Assembly: GCA_964537685.1 (NCBI GenBank)
Contig: CAZICM010000062.1
Coordinates: forward strand, 1-56,410
Length of the DNA: 56,410 nucleotides
Direction of reading: 5' to 3'
DNA from: CAZICM01 sp964537685
GTDB taxonomy: Bacteria; Myxococcota_A; Polyangia; Polyangiales; Polyangiaceae
In this document: one piece after another, positions 17,959-26,119 of the stretch
Layout of the letters: every line of letters begins with the position of its first letter
Position numbering within the stretch: the stretch's first letter is position 1
The notes under the pieces: generated by a model
The model's database searches: none
The model's input: the letters and a program-made list of their open reading frames with translations, nothing else
What the model was told of the DNA's origin: nothing
Position numbers and translations under genes: made by a program

Positions 17959-18518
17959 CACGCGCCTCCTTTTTCCAACAACAAGGCCCGCACCTTCTTC
18001 TCCAAGCGCTGCTTGCGTTTATACAAAGTCTCCACATCGATCTGAAGCCTCATCGCCGCCACCGCAGGCGAAACCCCGTCCTGATAAAGCCACTGAAACA
18101 GCGCCAGCTCCTCCTCGTCGAGCTCCTCCGCCAATTTATCGATTAGCCGTCCAAGTTCCACCTTGCCTTCCGGCCCGCTGTCCGGCACAAGCTCCGACTC
18201 AGGATCGGCCATGGGCTCGGGATCGGGCTTTTTCCGGGTGTGATCGTAGAGCCAATTGCTGGTCAGCGCCCAGAGCCAAGGCGCCAATTTTCCCTTAGCG
18301 GGATTAAATGTGCGCAACTTCGCCCATCGATTTTCATATAAATAACCAAACACTTCTTGAATCACATCCTGCTTTTCATGGCGGCGAAAGCGCTGCCTGA
18401 GCAACTGCTTCGTGACAGCGGCATCGAGAAGCGGAAGAATAACCTGGATCGTCAAATCCCGTTCCGCATGTTTATCACCGCGCAAGGCACGATCTAAAAG
18501 GCTAGAAACGGTATCCAT
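17958..18518 (-). CDS. ECF-family RNA polymerase sigma factor
   Basis: 186 residues from ATG 18518; the frame extends to 18641 but the extra 41 residues do not resemble a sigma factor N-terminus. Region 2 is recognisable (VIQEVFGYLYENRWAKLRTF, then PWLWALTSNWLYDHTRKK), an acidic linker follows, and region 4 is a helix-turn-helix (FQWLYQDGVSPAVAAMRLQI, LYKRKQRLEKKV). No sigma region 1 or 3 is present, as expected for an ECF factor. Its stop overlaps the start of the membrane CHAT protein by one base, so the two are translationally coupled. That is the arrangement of sigma/anti-sigma pairs, which suggests that CHAT proteolysis or ligand sensing controls this sigma factor. Confidence 0.88.
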   Translation of the reverse strand: MDTVSSLLDRALRGDKHAERDLTIQVILPLLDAAVTKQLLRQRFRRHEKQDVIQEVFGYLYENRWAKLRTFNPAKGKLAPWLWALTSNWLYDHTRKKPDPEPMADPESELVPDSGPEGKVELGRLIDKLAEELDEEELALFQWLYQDGVSPAVAAMRLQIDVETLYKRKQRLEKKVRALLLEKGGA

Positions 18519-18578
18519 GGGGAGTTTTGAATGCTCCAATGCGGTCGCGGAGGCAGCAAAGCCGATAAATACGCCCCG

Positions 18579-18584
18579 TGTCAA
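18579..18584 (-). promoter_or_regulatory. Possible -35 box of the sigma/CHAT operon
   Basis: On the minus strand TTGACA lies about 60 bases upstream of the sigma factor start. No good -10 hexamer is found at the standard spacing, so this is only a candidate. Confidence 0.25.
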
Positions 18585-18714
18585 GCACCATTCGCGAAAT
18601 CTTGGAGAGGAAAAAGCAAGTCTTGTTCTCCGGGGGCGCATATATTTGGCATAGGCACTCGCTTCGCCGCTTTGGACAGGCGATGTTGAATATTTTTGTG
18701 AAGGAACTTGCCCC

Positions 18715-19098
18715 TCACATCCTCCTCACATCCACCGCATTGGCGTGCACCATGCTCCTCCGTTCAATCCCGGCGCCGCAGGACGCCTTTAATCCCGCGT
18801 AAAATCCCTCCCCACCCACCGCGGTGCCCATCTGAAGAACAAAGTTCGCGACTTCGGCCGCCGGGGACCCCATCCTCCCTCCGTAAAATCCCTCCTCGCC
18901 GGCCGCGGTGCCCATCTGAAGAACAAAGTTCACGAGTTCGGCCGCCGAGGACTCAATCTTCTCGCCTCGAACGCCTCCCCGCCAGCCGAGGATGGAAATT
19001 ACAACCTTCGGCCTCCCTCCTTTCCATCCAACCAGCCATCCCATGGCTCTGGGCCCCGCACCCAGCACAAAAACTCCCACCTCATATCCAAAATGCAT
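18715..19098 (-). CDS. Small repeat-containing hypothetical protein
   Basis: A 127-residue open frame on the minus strand between the sigma operon and the phosphatase gene, otherwise a 590-base stretch without a gene. It encodes two copies of a 28-residue unit (AELVNFVLQMGTAAGEEGFY and AEVANFVLQMGTAVGGEGFY). The differences between copies are mostly conservative at protein level, which favours this frame over the plus-strand frame covering the same DNA. There is no signal peptide, no known domain and only a weak start context at 19098, twelve bases from the divergent phosphatase start. It may be a real small protein, a remnant or spurious. Confidence 0.35.
   Translation of the reverse strand: MHFGYEVGVFVLGAGPRAMGWLVGWKGGRPKVVISILGWRGGVRGEKIESSAAELVNFVLQMGTAAGEEGFYGGRMGSPAAEVANFVLQMGTAVGGEGFYAGLKASCGAGIERRSMVHANAVDVRRM
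18799..18966 (-). repeat. 84-bp tandem repeat, two copies
   Basis: Copies begin at 18799 and 18883 with GTAAAATCCCTCC, 84 bases apart (twice 42). The core GCGGTGCCCATCTGAAGAAC is conserved exactly in both copies. The sequence then decays after 18966. In the minus frame the unit encodes 28 residues. Confidence 0.8.
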
Positions 19099-19109
19099 AT
19101 ATTAATCCT

Positions 19110-19634
19110 ATGCACCACCGGCCGATGGACATCCACTTCGTGCCCGCCGAACTCTTGGGCCTTAAAAATCCCATCGGCATGATGTCCGCCCCAGGACTGC
19201 GGCGCCCTCTGGAGCACGACCTCGAAGAACTCTATCAGGTCCATCATACCGGCCTGCTCGTTACCTTGGTGAGCCCGGTCGAACTCGATATCCTCCACCT
19301 TCGCCGCCTCCCCGATGAAGCGCGAAAACGCCATATCGAAGCCCTCTTCTTTCCTATCGAAAATTGCGGCACCCCTTCGTCCCTTCATCACTTGGATGAA
19401 TTGGTCCGCCGTATCCTCAACGCCTCCAAATCCGGAAAAACACCGGTCCTTCATTGTTGGGCGGGATTGGGACGCACCGGATTGGTTGCCGCCTCTTGTC
19501 TTGTCGCGTGCGGCTTTGATGCCCTCGAAGCCATTCGAACCATTCGAAAGATTCGCCCCAGAACCATCGAAAACGAAGACCAGGAAGATTTTGTCATCGC
19601 CTATGCCGGATTGCTAAAGGCAAACAGCCATTAA
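19110..19634 (+). CDS. Dual-specificity-type protein phosphatase
   Basis: 174 residues from ATG 19110. The signature HCWAGLGRTG places the nucleophile at C116 and the phosphate-binding arginine at R122, matching the HCx5R loop of Cys-based phosphatases. The preceding segment FPIENCGTP corresponds to the general-acid loop of CDKN3-like phosphatases, where the acid is usually Asp; here it is Asn (N85), so turnover may be slow or another acid may serve. The longer frame from 18708 runs through the repeats and is Pro/Arg/Ser-rich, so I do not use it. With Ser/Thr kinases encoded on both sides of this region, a role in reversing their phosphorylation is plausible but unproven. The next gene starts about 105 bp downstream. 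Confidence 0.82.
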   Translation: MHHRPMDIHFVPAELLGLKNPIGMMSAPGLRRPLEHDLEELYQVHHTGLLVTLVSPVELDILHLRRLPDEARKRHIEALFFPIENCGTPSSLHHLDELVRRILNASKSGKTPVLHCWAGLGRTGLVAASCLVACGFDALEAIRTIRKIRPRTIENEDQEDFVIAYAGLLKANSH

Positions 19635-19738
19635 AATCTGGGGCAATACGCCTAGGGAAAGCGACAAATTGACCAGCTTTTGGATTGCACTTATTGTGCG
19701 CCCAAGCGTGCGGGAAACCGCGCCGCGGAGAGGGCGCC

Positions 19739-22066
19739 ATGACGATAAATGTTCTCATCTTTGAGAGCGACACCACCTTTGCAAATGCGGTTCAAGAAGA
19801 ACTCGAGCGAATCGATTGCAATGTGTATCAAGTCGAGGATGCCAACGCGGGTTTGCGCCTAGCTTCGACGATCCGGCCCGACTTGATTTTGGTGTCTGTC
19901 GAACTGCCCCGGGGAAATGGTTTTAATATTTGTAATCGCCTAAAGCGGGACGCACCTTCTGTACCCGTGGTTTTGCTTTCTTCTTCGGCGAGCGACCAGG
20001 ATTTTGCCAATCATAAAAGACTGCCGACGGCCGCCGATGATTATATCCGTAAGCCCGTCGCCGCCGATCGGCTTGTGGCGAGGCTGAGAACGCGTTCGCC
20101 GCTTGCGCCCGATGCGGTTCGCCAAACGCAGAGTATGGATGTGTCGTTCGAAGATGAAGCCGTGCCCGTGGTGCCGGATGATGCGGACGATGTGATCGAA
20201 GAGGCGGTGCTCGACGAAGCCGATGAAATGTCGCCTGCGCCCGCCGCTGAAGCTGCCGCCGCCGCCGGCACTGGTAAGGACGAGAACGAAGAACCGGGGA
20301 TGTATCAGGGAAGCGCGCAGCAATTGATGCCTGCCTATGATGACGATGAGCTGATGCCGCCCGAGGATGATGAGCGGACGGTGATTCGCCTGCCCGGTTT
20401 TGCGGCGATGGCGCTTCGGGCGGCGGGTATCGAGCCCGATGAGGACGATGCCCCGAAACGGCAGGAGTCGGTGCCCGCACCCACGCCATCCGCCCCGTTT
20501 TCACCTGTGTTTTCGCCGCCGCCGGCCATGGCTCAGGCACCATCGTTTGGCGTGCCTCAAGCTTCGGGGGCAAGTGTGCCCGCGCCATCGTTTGGTGTGC
20601 CCCCGCCCACGGCGAAAACCGCGCCCTCCTTTGGTGTGCCTCCGCCTGTTGCGCCTCCTGTTGCATCGGCGCCCGCCGCAACGCCGCTTCCTCCACCTGT
20701 TGCGCCGCCTATCGCATCGCCTGTTGCGCCTCCCGTTGCGCCTCCGCCCCCTGCAACGCCGCTTCCTCCACCTGTTGCGCCGCCGCCCGCTCCAAGAAGA
20801 GCCACGCTGCTTGGAGCGCTGCCCCCTCCAAAAATTCCTCCGCCTCCGTCCGCTGCCGAGCGGGCTTCCAGCATGCCGCCGCAGAGCACGCCTCCGGCTA
20901 CATTGCCAACGCCCGCCGCGCCTCCCAAAACCGCGGCGCCTCCTTCGCGGACGGCAACGCCGCCTCCCGCGCTTTCTCCCGTTGCTGTTCAAGCCGCTGC
21001 ACCGCCCCCGCCCGCTGCGCCTCCCCCGCCTGCTGCGCCTCCCCCTGCCGCCGCGCAAGCATCTTCGCCTTCGATGTCCATTTCGCAACTGGTCGCGAGG
21101 CCATCGACACCTCCCAGCCAGCGTTCACCGTCTTCCGATGCAATGCCCGCGGCCGAAATCGCCGATACGGCCGAGACCGAAAAACTCCGGGCCGATCTTG
21201 AGAAAATGAGGGCAGAACTTCATAAAACCCAGGCGGAAGCGGGACGCCTTTCGGGCGAGCTCAATGCATCGCAGGCGCGCATTGCCTGGCTCGAGGGCGA
21301 GCTTTCGTCGGCCGGCGAAAGCGTGAGCGAAGCCGGCCGGCTGAAGCGCGAGGTGGACGATCTGAAGGGCCGGCTCGCTTCGGCGGGGAAGATTGGAAGT
21401 ACGTCGGGACGCGAGCTGTTGGAGCTGCGCGAAACTTTAAATAAGAAAGACAAAGAGCTGATTTCGGTCCGCGAGCAATTGAGCCAAAGGGACAAGGAAT
21501 TGCTTGCGCTGCGGGAGCGGGAGCTTTCGCTGGAGCGGGAAAAGGCCGATCAGAACGAGAAAATGATCGCGCTGATGCAGGACATGGAGCGCGCGGTGGA
21601 GAGCGCGGAGCGGGCGGCTTCCGATGTGGCCGATGTGAAGCGTCAGGCCGAGGCTCAGCTTGCGGAGCAGAAGAATGCGCTGACGATCGAGCGGGATAAG
21701 GCGCTTCAAGCGATGGTTGCGAAGCACACGGACAAGCTTTCGCACTTGGAGCAAGAGCATGAGCGGGCGATTTCGGCGCTCCACGACAAGGTGCTGATGG
21801 CCGAGGGGGCGCTGGCCGAAAAGAAGCGCGATCTTTCGGCGATTAAAGCCGATTTAGAAGCCAAGCTGGCGGCGTGCACCCAAGAGCGGGATTCGTTCCG
21901 GGCCGAGTCGGAGCGGCTTGCGGTGGACTTAGCGACGGAGCAGGCGCTGCTGTCAAAGATGCGGCTTCGGTGGAAGGCCAGTCAACAATCGCTGGGCGAG
22001 GCCAAAGGGGCTCTGGCGGCGGCGCTTTCCCATATTGAATCGGCTGAAAAACAAGCCTCGGACTAA
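19739..22066 (+). CDS. FrzS-like pseudo-receiver coiled-coil protein
   Basis: 775 residues from ATG 19739, with a purine-rich GGAGAGGG upstream. Residues 1-120 have a response-regulator fold, but the phospho-acceptor position is Ser (S53 in LVSVELP). The conserved K105 (RKP) is kept. The stretch DFANHKRLPTAADDYIRKP closely resembles the equivalent part of Myxococcus FrzS and AglZ, which also carry atypical receivers. A long acidic/Pro/Ala-rich linker (about 130-475, with FGVP repeats) precedes a C-terminal coiled coil (about 480-775). FrzS and AglZ direct polar localisation and motility in Myxococcus (established); transfer of that role here is inference. It may work with the TPR protein 160 bp downstream. 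Confidence 0.8.
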   Translation: MTINVLIFESDTTFANAVQEELERIDCNVYQVEDANAGLRLASTIRPDLILVSVELPRGNGFNICNRLKRDAPSVPVVLLSSSASDQDFANHKRLPTAADDYIRKPVAADRLVARLRTRSPLAPDAVRQTQSMDVSFEDEAVPVVPDDADDVIEEAVLDEADEMSPAPAAEAAAAAGTGKDENEEPGMYQGSAQQLMPAYDDDELMPPEDDERTVIRLPGFAAMALRAAGIEPDEDDAPKRQESVPAPTPSAPFSPVFSPPPAMAQAPSFGVPQASGASVPAPSFGVPPPTAKTAPSFGVPPPVAPPVASAPAATPLPPPVAPPIASPVAPPVAPPPPATPLPPPVAPPPAPRRATLLGALPPPKIPPPPSAAERASSMPPQSTPPATLPTPAAPPKTAAPPSRTATPPPALSPVAVQAAAPPPPAAPPPPAAPPPAAAQASSPSMSISQLVARPSTPPSQRSPSSDAMPAAEIADTAETEKLRADLEKMRAELHKTQAEAGRLSGELNASQARIAWLEGELSSAGESVSEAGRLKREVDDLKGRLASAGKIGSTSGRELLELRETLNKKDKELISVREQLSQRDKELLALRERELSLEREKADQNEKMIALMQDMERAVESAERAASDVADVKRQAEAQLAEQKNALTIERDKALQAMVAKHTDKLSHLEQEHERAISALHDKVLMAEGALAEKKRDLSAIKADLEAKLAACTQERDSFRAESERLAVDLATEQALLSKMRLRWKASQQSLGEAKGALAAALSHIESAEKQASD

Positions 22067-22081
22067 GCCGAATCTTCGAGG

Positions 22082-22131
22082 CAAGTCACCAAACAGACGG
22101 AGCCAAACACAAAGAGCTTGGTGACGTCTTG
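22082..22131 (+). promoter_or_regulatory. Long-stem hairpin between the FrzS-like and TPR genes
   Basis: CAAGTCACCAA (22082-22092) can pair with TTGGTGACGTCTTG (22118-22131), giving an 11-bp stem with a three-base bulge and a loop of about 25 bases. No U-run follows, so it is not a standard terminator. It could be an mRNA stability or attenuation element, or a DNA-binding site. Confidence 0.4.
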
Positions 22132-22225
22132 ATGCCGCGTGCACAAGCCAATTGAGCAAGCGGGCAAAAAGCGATTTGTTCGCGGGCAAGGCTGGCCGAA
22201 ACACGGTTATTCTCATCGGCCTGCC

Positions 22226-24139
22226 GTGAGTGGAAGCCAATCTCAATTAACAGCGCTGGCCTCGGAAAGCCTGAACGACGAGGGCGAGAAGGCGTGGCTG
22301 CGCCTTTCGGCCGAGCTCGATGGCAAGACGGGGTTCTGGCTTGGTTTTGTGTTTTCGCCTTCGCTGAGGTCGGTCGCGATTTTGCGCGAGCGGGTGAGGC
22401 AGAAGCTTGCGGCGAAGTCGAGGGCGATGGTGGTGGCCCGGCCCGAGCGGCCGGATGCGCTGCCCGCGGTATTTGCCGCGCTGCTGGGGCAGCCTGAATG
22501 GGTGAAGGCTTCGTGTATTTGGGTGGAATCGGTGTCGACCGATCCGCCGGGGGCGCCTCAAAAAGTGTGGCAAGGGGCGCGCGATACGTTTTTTGTGCAT
22601 TTGAATGATCGGCGCGATGGGCTTGTGGCGAGGCTTCGCGGCGGGCTTGTATTTGCGGCGCCGCCCGAGCTGTCCGAACGCATCACAACGACGGCGCCTG
22701 GGCTTTGGGCCATGCGTTCGCTCGAGCTTTTTGTTTCGGGCGATCCTGCGCCTTCCGCGGCTCAAGCGGTGCCGAGAGCCGTTCCCGTGCTTCGGGCGAT
22801 TGCGCCGGGACAGGTGCCTCCGCCTCCCCGAAAGCTCGATACCCAGGGCTCGGTGATGGCGTCCGCGGCTTCATTTGCAGCGCTTCGGGCGACGATGGAG
22901 GACGCGGCGCCCGATCCGGATTCCAAAGTGGCCGAGGCGCAGCGGGCGGCCGCGATGGAGCGGATTGAAATAGCGCCAAGCCCTGCTTCTCAAGCCGAGT
23001 TGATGAAGGCAGGCCAGAATGCGAGCCGGGAAGATGATGCCGAGCCGCCGAATGTGCCCTTGGGAACGGCCTTGCTTCAAGCGGCCGAGGGTTACTTGAC
23101 GAAGGGCGATGCGGCGCGGGCCAAGAGCACGGTGGAGCTTGCGGCGAAGCGGCTGCGCAATGCGGATTTAATCGGCGAAACACAGGCATTGTTTGTGCTG
23201 GCCGAAAGCGAAGAAGCGCTGGGCGAGCATGAAGCGGCGTGCCGGCACATCATGCAAGCCATCTTTAGGCGCAACAAAGGCGCGCCCGAAAAAGTGCCGA
23301 TTGCCTGGTATGACCGGGCGGGGACGATGGCCTTGCAGAAGGGGGATATCACGCTGGCGAAGACCTATTTCGAGGGTGCGGTCACGCGGGCGCGGGCGCT
23401 TTTGGGCGGTGCGCCGACAGATCTGGCAACGGCGCCGCTAAAGCGGGAACTATCGAGTTATCTCAAGCATTTCGGCGACGCGCACATTGCGGCGACAGAG
23501 ACACAGGCGGCGGCGGAAGCGTTTGAAGAGGCGCTGGAATTGGATCGGGCGCTGGCAAGCATTCCGGGACAGGCGGAAACAGAGCTGGAAGAGGCGCTTC
23601 AAGAGCTGTCGGTATCGCTGACGCGGGTGGGCGATTTGCGGCATGCGGCAGGCGATTCATTTGCTGGATTCGCGGCCTACGAAGAATCGCTGGCGATTCA
23701 CCGGAATTTAAGCGAACACCGCAAGAGCGATCCGATGCATGTGCGCAATTTATCGATTGCGCTGAACCGCATGGGGCGGGCGTATTTTGATGCGGGCGAT
23801 CCGGTGAAGGCGGTGCCGTGTTTTGATGAATCGGTGCGTTTGCGCAAACAGCTTTGCGCTCAATTTGGCAAGACACCGGAGCGGCTGAGCGAAGTGGCCT
23901 CGTCGCTGAGCAAGCTGGGGTGGGCGCAGTTATCGTCGGGACAGGCGGCGGAGGCGGTGCGGGTATTTGAAGAGCTTGCGGGGCTGTCGAAGAACGATCT
24001 TTCGGATCGGCTTCCCGATGTGGCGCAGGGTTATTTGTACGAGGGTCTTCAGGGGATGGCGGCGGGCTATGAAGCGCTGGGCGACTCGCCCAAGGCGAGA
24101 GCGGCGCTTGCGATGGCGAGTGCTTTGAATCCCGGCTAG
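22226..24139 (+). CDS. TPR protein with an inactive-STAND-like N-terminus
   Basis: About 637 residues from GTG 22226; the frame opens at 22139, but the first 29 residues are compositionally unlike the rest. Residues 20-170 resemble the ATPase-like module found before TPRs in some bacterial proteins: GFWLGFVFSPSLR, CIWVES, FFVHLNDRRDGLVARLRGG, then APGLWAMRS. No Walker A lysine is visible at the expected place, which fits the description of inactive STAND (iSTAND) domains of predicted conflict or signalling systems. A disordered linker follows, then TPR-like pairs (about 270-630), for example ALGEHEAACRHIMQAIF and YFDAGDPVKAVPCFDESVRL. It would act as a cytosolic scaffold. The family match is from memory and needs a profile search. 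Confidence 0.68.
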   Translation: MSGSQSQLTALASESLNDEGEKAWLRLSAELDGKTGFWLGFVFSPSLRSVAILRERVRQKLAAKSRAMVVARPERPDALPAVFAALLGQPEWVKASCIWVESVSTDPPGAPQKVWQGARDTFFVHLNDRRDGLVARLRGGLVFAAPPELSERITTTAPGLWAMRSLELFVSGDPAPSAAQAVPRAVPVLRAIAPGQVPPPPRKLDTQGSVMASAASFAALRATMEDAAPDPDSKVAEAQRAAAMERIEIAPSPASQAELMKAGQNASREDDAEPPNVPLGTALLQAAEGYLTKGDAARAKSTVELAAKRLRNADLIGETQALFVLAESEEALGEHEAACRHIMQAIFRRNKGAPEKVPIAWYDRAGTMALQKGDITLAKTYFEGAVTRARALLGGAPTDLATAPLKRELSSYLKHFGDAHIAATETQAAAEAFEEALELDRALASIPGQAETELEEALQELSVSLTRVGDLRHAAGDSFAGFAAYEESLAIHRNLSEHRKSDPMHVRNLSIALNRMGRAYFDAGDPVKAVPCFDESVRLRKQLCAQFGKTPERLSEVASSLSKLGWAQLSSGQAAEAVRVFEELAGLSKNDLSDRLPDVAQGYLYEGLQGMAAGYEALGDSPKARAALAMASALNPG

Positions 24140-24154
24140 CCGCCGGATCGCATC

Positions 24155-24670
24155 TTATGAACGGCGTCTGCGTTTGGCCGTTTCTCGAGACGGCTCTTGG
24201 GGCACCGTCTTCGTCACTCCGGGCGCCGGAGGCGACGATGGCCTTAAAGAACTGGGCCTAAAGGCATCCGGCAACAGCTCGCCCAGCGTCACCACCCTCG
24301 GCGCCAATGAAAAATCGCTGATAAACAATCGAATTGGAAAAGAATCGTCCACAAATTCGGCAAGCGTCTGGCGGCAGGTTCCACAAGGCGTTCCAATCAC
24401 CGGTCCAGGCGTGACGACCGCCAATGCAATAGGATTGCGCTCGCCTGTCGCCACCATTTGAACAACGACCGAGCGCTCGGCGCAAATCGATAAGCCATAC
24501 GAGGCATTCTCGGTATTGCAGCCGCTGATGATCTTGCCCGAAGATAGCAAAAGCGCGGCTCCAACAGGATATTTCGAATAGGGCGCATAAGCCCGGTGCT
24601 GCACGCTCAGCGCCGCCCGTTCCAATTCATTCCAATCGATTGAATTGTTTAAATTATCGATTAAATTCAT
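24155..24670 (-). CDS. cdd: Cytidine deaminase
   Basis: 171 residues from ATG 24670. The zinc-dependent deaminase core is complete: CAER supplies one zinc ligand and the catalytic Glu, and PCGTCRQ supplies the other two cysteines, with YSKYPVGAAL and GCNTENASYG as the typical substrate-pocket segments. It hydrolyses cytidine and deoxycytidine to uridine and deoxyuridine in the cytosol. A C-terminal tail rich in Ser, Pro and Arg extends beyond the usual family length. Its ATG overlaps the stop of the purine nucleoside phosphorylase gene by ATGA, so the two form a coupled nucleoside-salvage operon. It converges on the TPR gene with a 15-bp gap. Confidence 0.95.
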   Translation of the reverse strand: MNLIDNLNNSIDWNELERAALSVQHRAYAPYSKYPVGAALLLSSGKIISGCNTENASYGLSICAERSVVVQMVATGERNPIALAVVTPGPVIGTPCGTCRQTLAEFVDDSFPIRLFISDFSLAPRVVTLGELLPDAFRPSSLRPSSPPAPGVTKTVPQEPSRETAKRRRRS

Positions 24671-25515
24671 ACCGGTGCCGCCGGCGGATAAAGCGCCGCC
24701 GCAAGGGTGATCCATTTTGAAAGGATTGTAACGAATGCTGTTCGGCTGGCTTTAGCCGTGGCTTCGACTTCGGCGTGGTTAAGCTCGGCGGGCGAGATGC
24801 CGGCAGCCAAGTTGGTGATGCACGAAATGGCCGCGGCGGGCACGCGCATATGCCTGAGCGCGATGATTTCATGAACGGTGCTCATACCCACCGCTGAAGC
24901 GCCCAAGGTGGCCAGCATCCGGATCTCCGCCGGAGTTTCGTACGTCGGTCCAAGCAATCCCGCGTACACGCCTTCATGCAAACGCACGCCCGTGATTGAC
25001 GAGGCCAATTTAGCCGCGCCCCGAAGCGCTGAATCATAAGCATTGGTCATGTCGGGGAAGCGCGGGCCGAGCGCCTCTTCATTGGGGCCGATCAGCGGGT
25101 TTTGTCCCGTGAGATTCAAGTGATCGCGGATAAGCATTAAATCGCCGGGCTGAAACGAAGCATCGATACCGCCCGCGGCATTGGTCAATAAAACGGAGGC
25201 GCATCCAATTCTGGCGAGAAGGCGCACGCCAAAGGTGACGCGCTCGGGTGAGTGGCCTTCGTAGAGATGCACGCGGCCTTGAAGACAGGCGACCCGCACT
25301 TGACCCAAGCGGCCTATCACCAAATTGCCCGCGTGCCCCTGAACAGAGGCAACGGGCATATGCGCAATTTCTCGATAGGGAATGTGTACGGCATCGTCCA
25401 AAGTGTCGGCGAAGGCGCCCAAGCCCGAACCCAGCACAAGGCCAAGGGAAGGACGCTCTTTACATTGGAGGTGCACGACGGCCGCGGCTTCGTCGAGGCG
25501 GGTAATGAGGCTCAT
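24667..25515 (-). CDS. Purine nucleoside phosphorylase
   Basis: 282 residues of the trimeric PNP (PNP-I/MTAP-like) family: GSGLGAF near the N-terminus, a QGHAG.. phosphate-loop region, LTNAAGG, GPTYETPAEIRML and GMSTVHEIIALRHM in the purine site. It cleaves purine nucleosides with phosphate to base and ribose-1-phosphate. Whether it accepts adenosine is not evident from sequence alone. It is the first gene of the salvage operon; the deaminase start overlaps its TGA. Upstream, a TATAGG hexamer at 25529-25534 and two phased A-tracts suggest its promoter. Confidence 0.95.
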   Translation of the reverse strand: MSLITRLDEAAAVVHLQCKERPSLGLVLGSGLGAFADTLDDAVHIPYREIAHMPVASVQGHAGNLVIGRLGQVRVACLQGRVHLYEGHSPERVTFGVRLLARIGCASVLLTNAAGGIDASFQPGDLMLIRDHLNLTGQNPLIGPNEEALGPRFPDMTNAYDSALRGAAKLASSITGVRLHEGVYAGLLGPTYETPAEIRMLATLGASAVGMSTVHEIIALRHMRVPAAAISCITNLAAGISPAELNHAEVEATAKASRTAFVTILSKWITLAAALYPPAAPV

Positions 25516-25528
25516 CTTAAGTCTTCAC

Positions 25529-25578
25529 CCTATAGAGCAAGCATTTCATGGGTAGAAATTTTTTAAGGTTTTTTAAGG
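25529..25578 (-). promoter_or_regulatory. Candidate promoter with phased A-tracts for the salvage operon
   Basis: Reading the minus strand toward the PNP gene, two AAAAAA tracts (25569-25574 and 25559-25564) lie exactly ten bases apart, each preceded by CCTT. A TATAGG -10-like hexamer follows at 25534-25529. The phased tracts would bend DNA and could act as an UP element. The -35 match is poor. Confidence 0.35.
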
Positions 25579-25694
25579 TGTTGGAAGCTTAGTGCTCGAG
25601 TTTTCACACGCGCTCATGAAAAAGAATTCACATCCGGCGCGGCTGTGATAGGGTCGCCGCCCTTCGAAATTCGATTTGTGCGTGGGAAAGAACG

Positions 25695-26066
25695 ATGTCC
25701 ACCAAGTTTCAAGCATTTTTGAGTGAGAAAAAGATCGATCCGCGGCGCGTGATTGCCGCTTCTCATGATCTCGAGCGGCTTCGCCCCGAAGACCGTGCGA
25801 TTCGGCTGGCCAAGCGCGCGGCCCGCAAGAGCGAAGACCCCGAGAAGAAGAAGAAGGAAGGCTTGGCCGCGAAGAAGCCGCGGACCGGGCGTCCCGTGAC
25901 CGATCGCGCGATTGCCGCCGCGATGACGGGCAAGAGCGTGAGCGGGCCGGTGAAAACCCGTATTTTAAAGGCTGTGAATCATATCTTGGGGCAGAAGAAG
26001 CAAGATCCCGTCGATCTGCGGGCGCTGTTCGATATGCCGAAGAAGGGCGCTTCAGAAGCGTCGTAG
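25695..26066 (+). CDS. Small basic conserved-type hypothetical protein
   Basis: 123 residues, rich in Lys, Arg and Ala. The N-terminal part (TKFQAFLSEKKIDPRR, then LERLRPEDRAIRLAKRAARK) looks like a small folded helical unit. A basic linker with KKKKK leads to a second helical segment (TDRAIAAAMTGKSVSGPVKTRILKAVNHIL) that resembles a DNA-binding or protein-docking helix pair. I recall similar proteins in Myxococcota but no function. It has no signal peptide or transmembrane segment. A stem-loop terminator lies about 55 bases downstream, so it is probably transcribed alone. Confidence 0.7.
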   Translation: MSTKFQAFLSEKKIDPRRVIAASHDLERLRPEDRAIRLAKRAARKSEDPEKKKKEGLAAKKPRTGRPVTDRAIAAAMTGKSVSGPVKTRILKAVNHILGQKKQDPVDLRALFDMPKKGASEAS

Positions 26067-26119
26067 GAATTTCGCACAGGACTCGCTTGATCTTTAGGCG
26101 AGCCTGAGTGCGCGGCTTG

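Noticed and set aside
18703..18709. GGAACTT as an ECF-type -35 box
   Set aside because: It is on the plus strand pointing away from the sigma operon, about 400 bases from the next gene on that strand, and no matching -10 is seen.
20400..21209. A 269-residue Arg/Leu/Pro-rich plus-strand frame in the FrzS-like gene
   Set aside because: It is the alternate frame of the Pro/Ala linker and has no start context.
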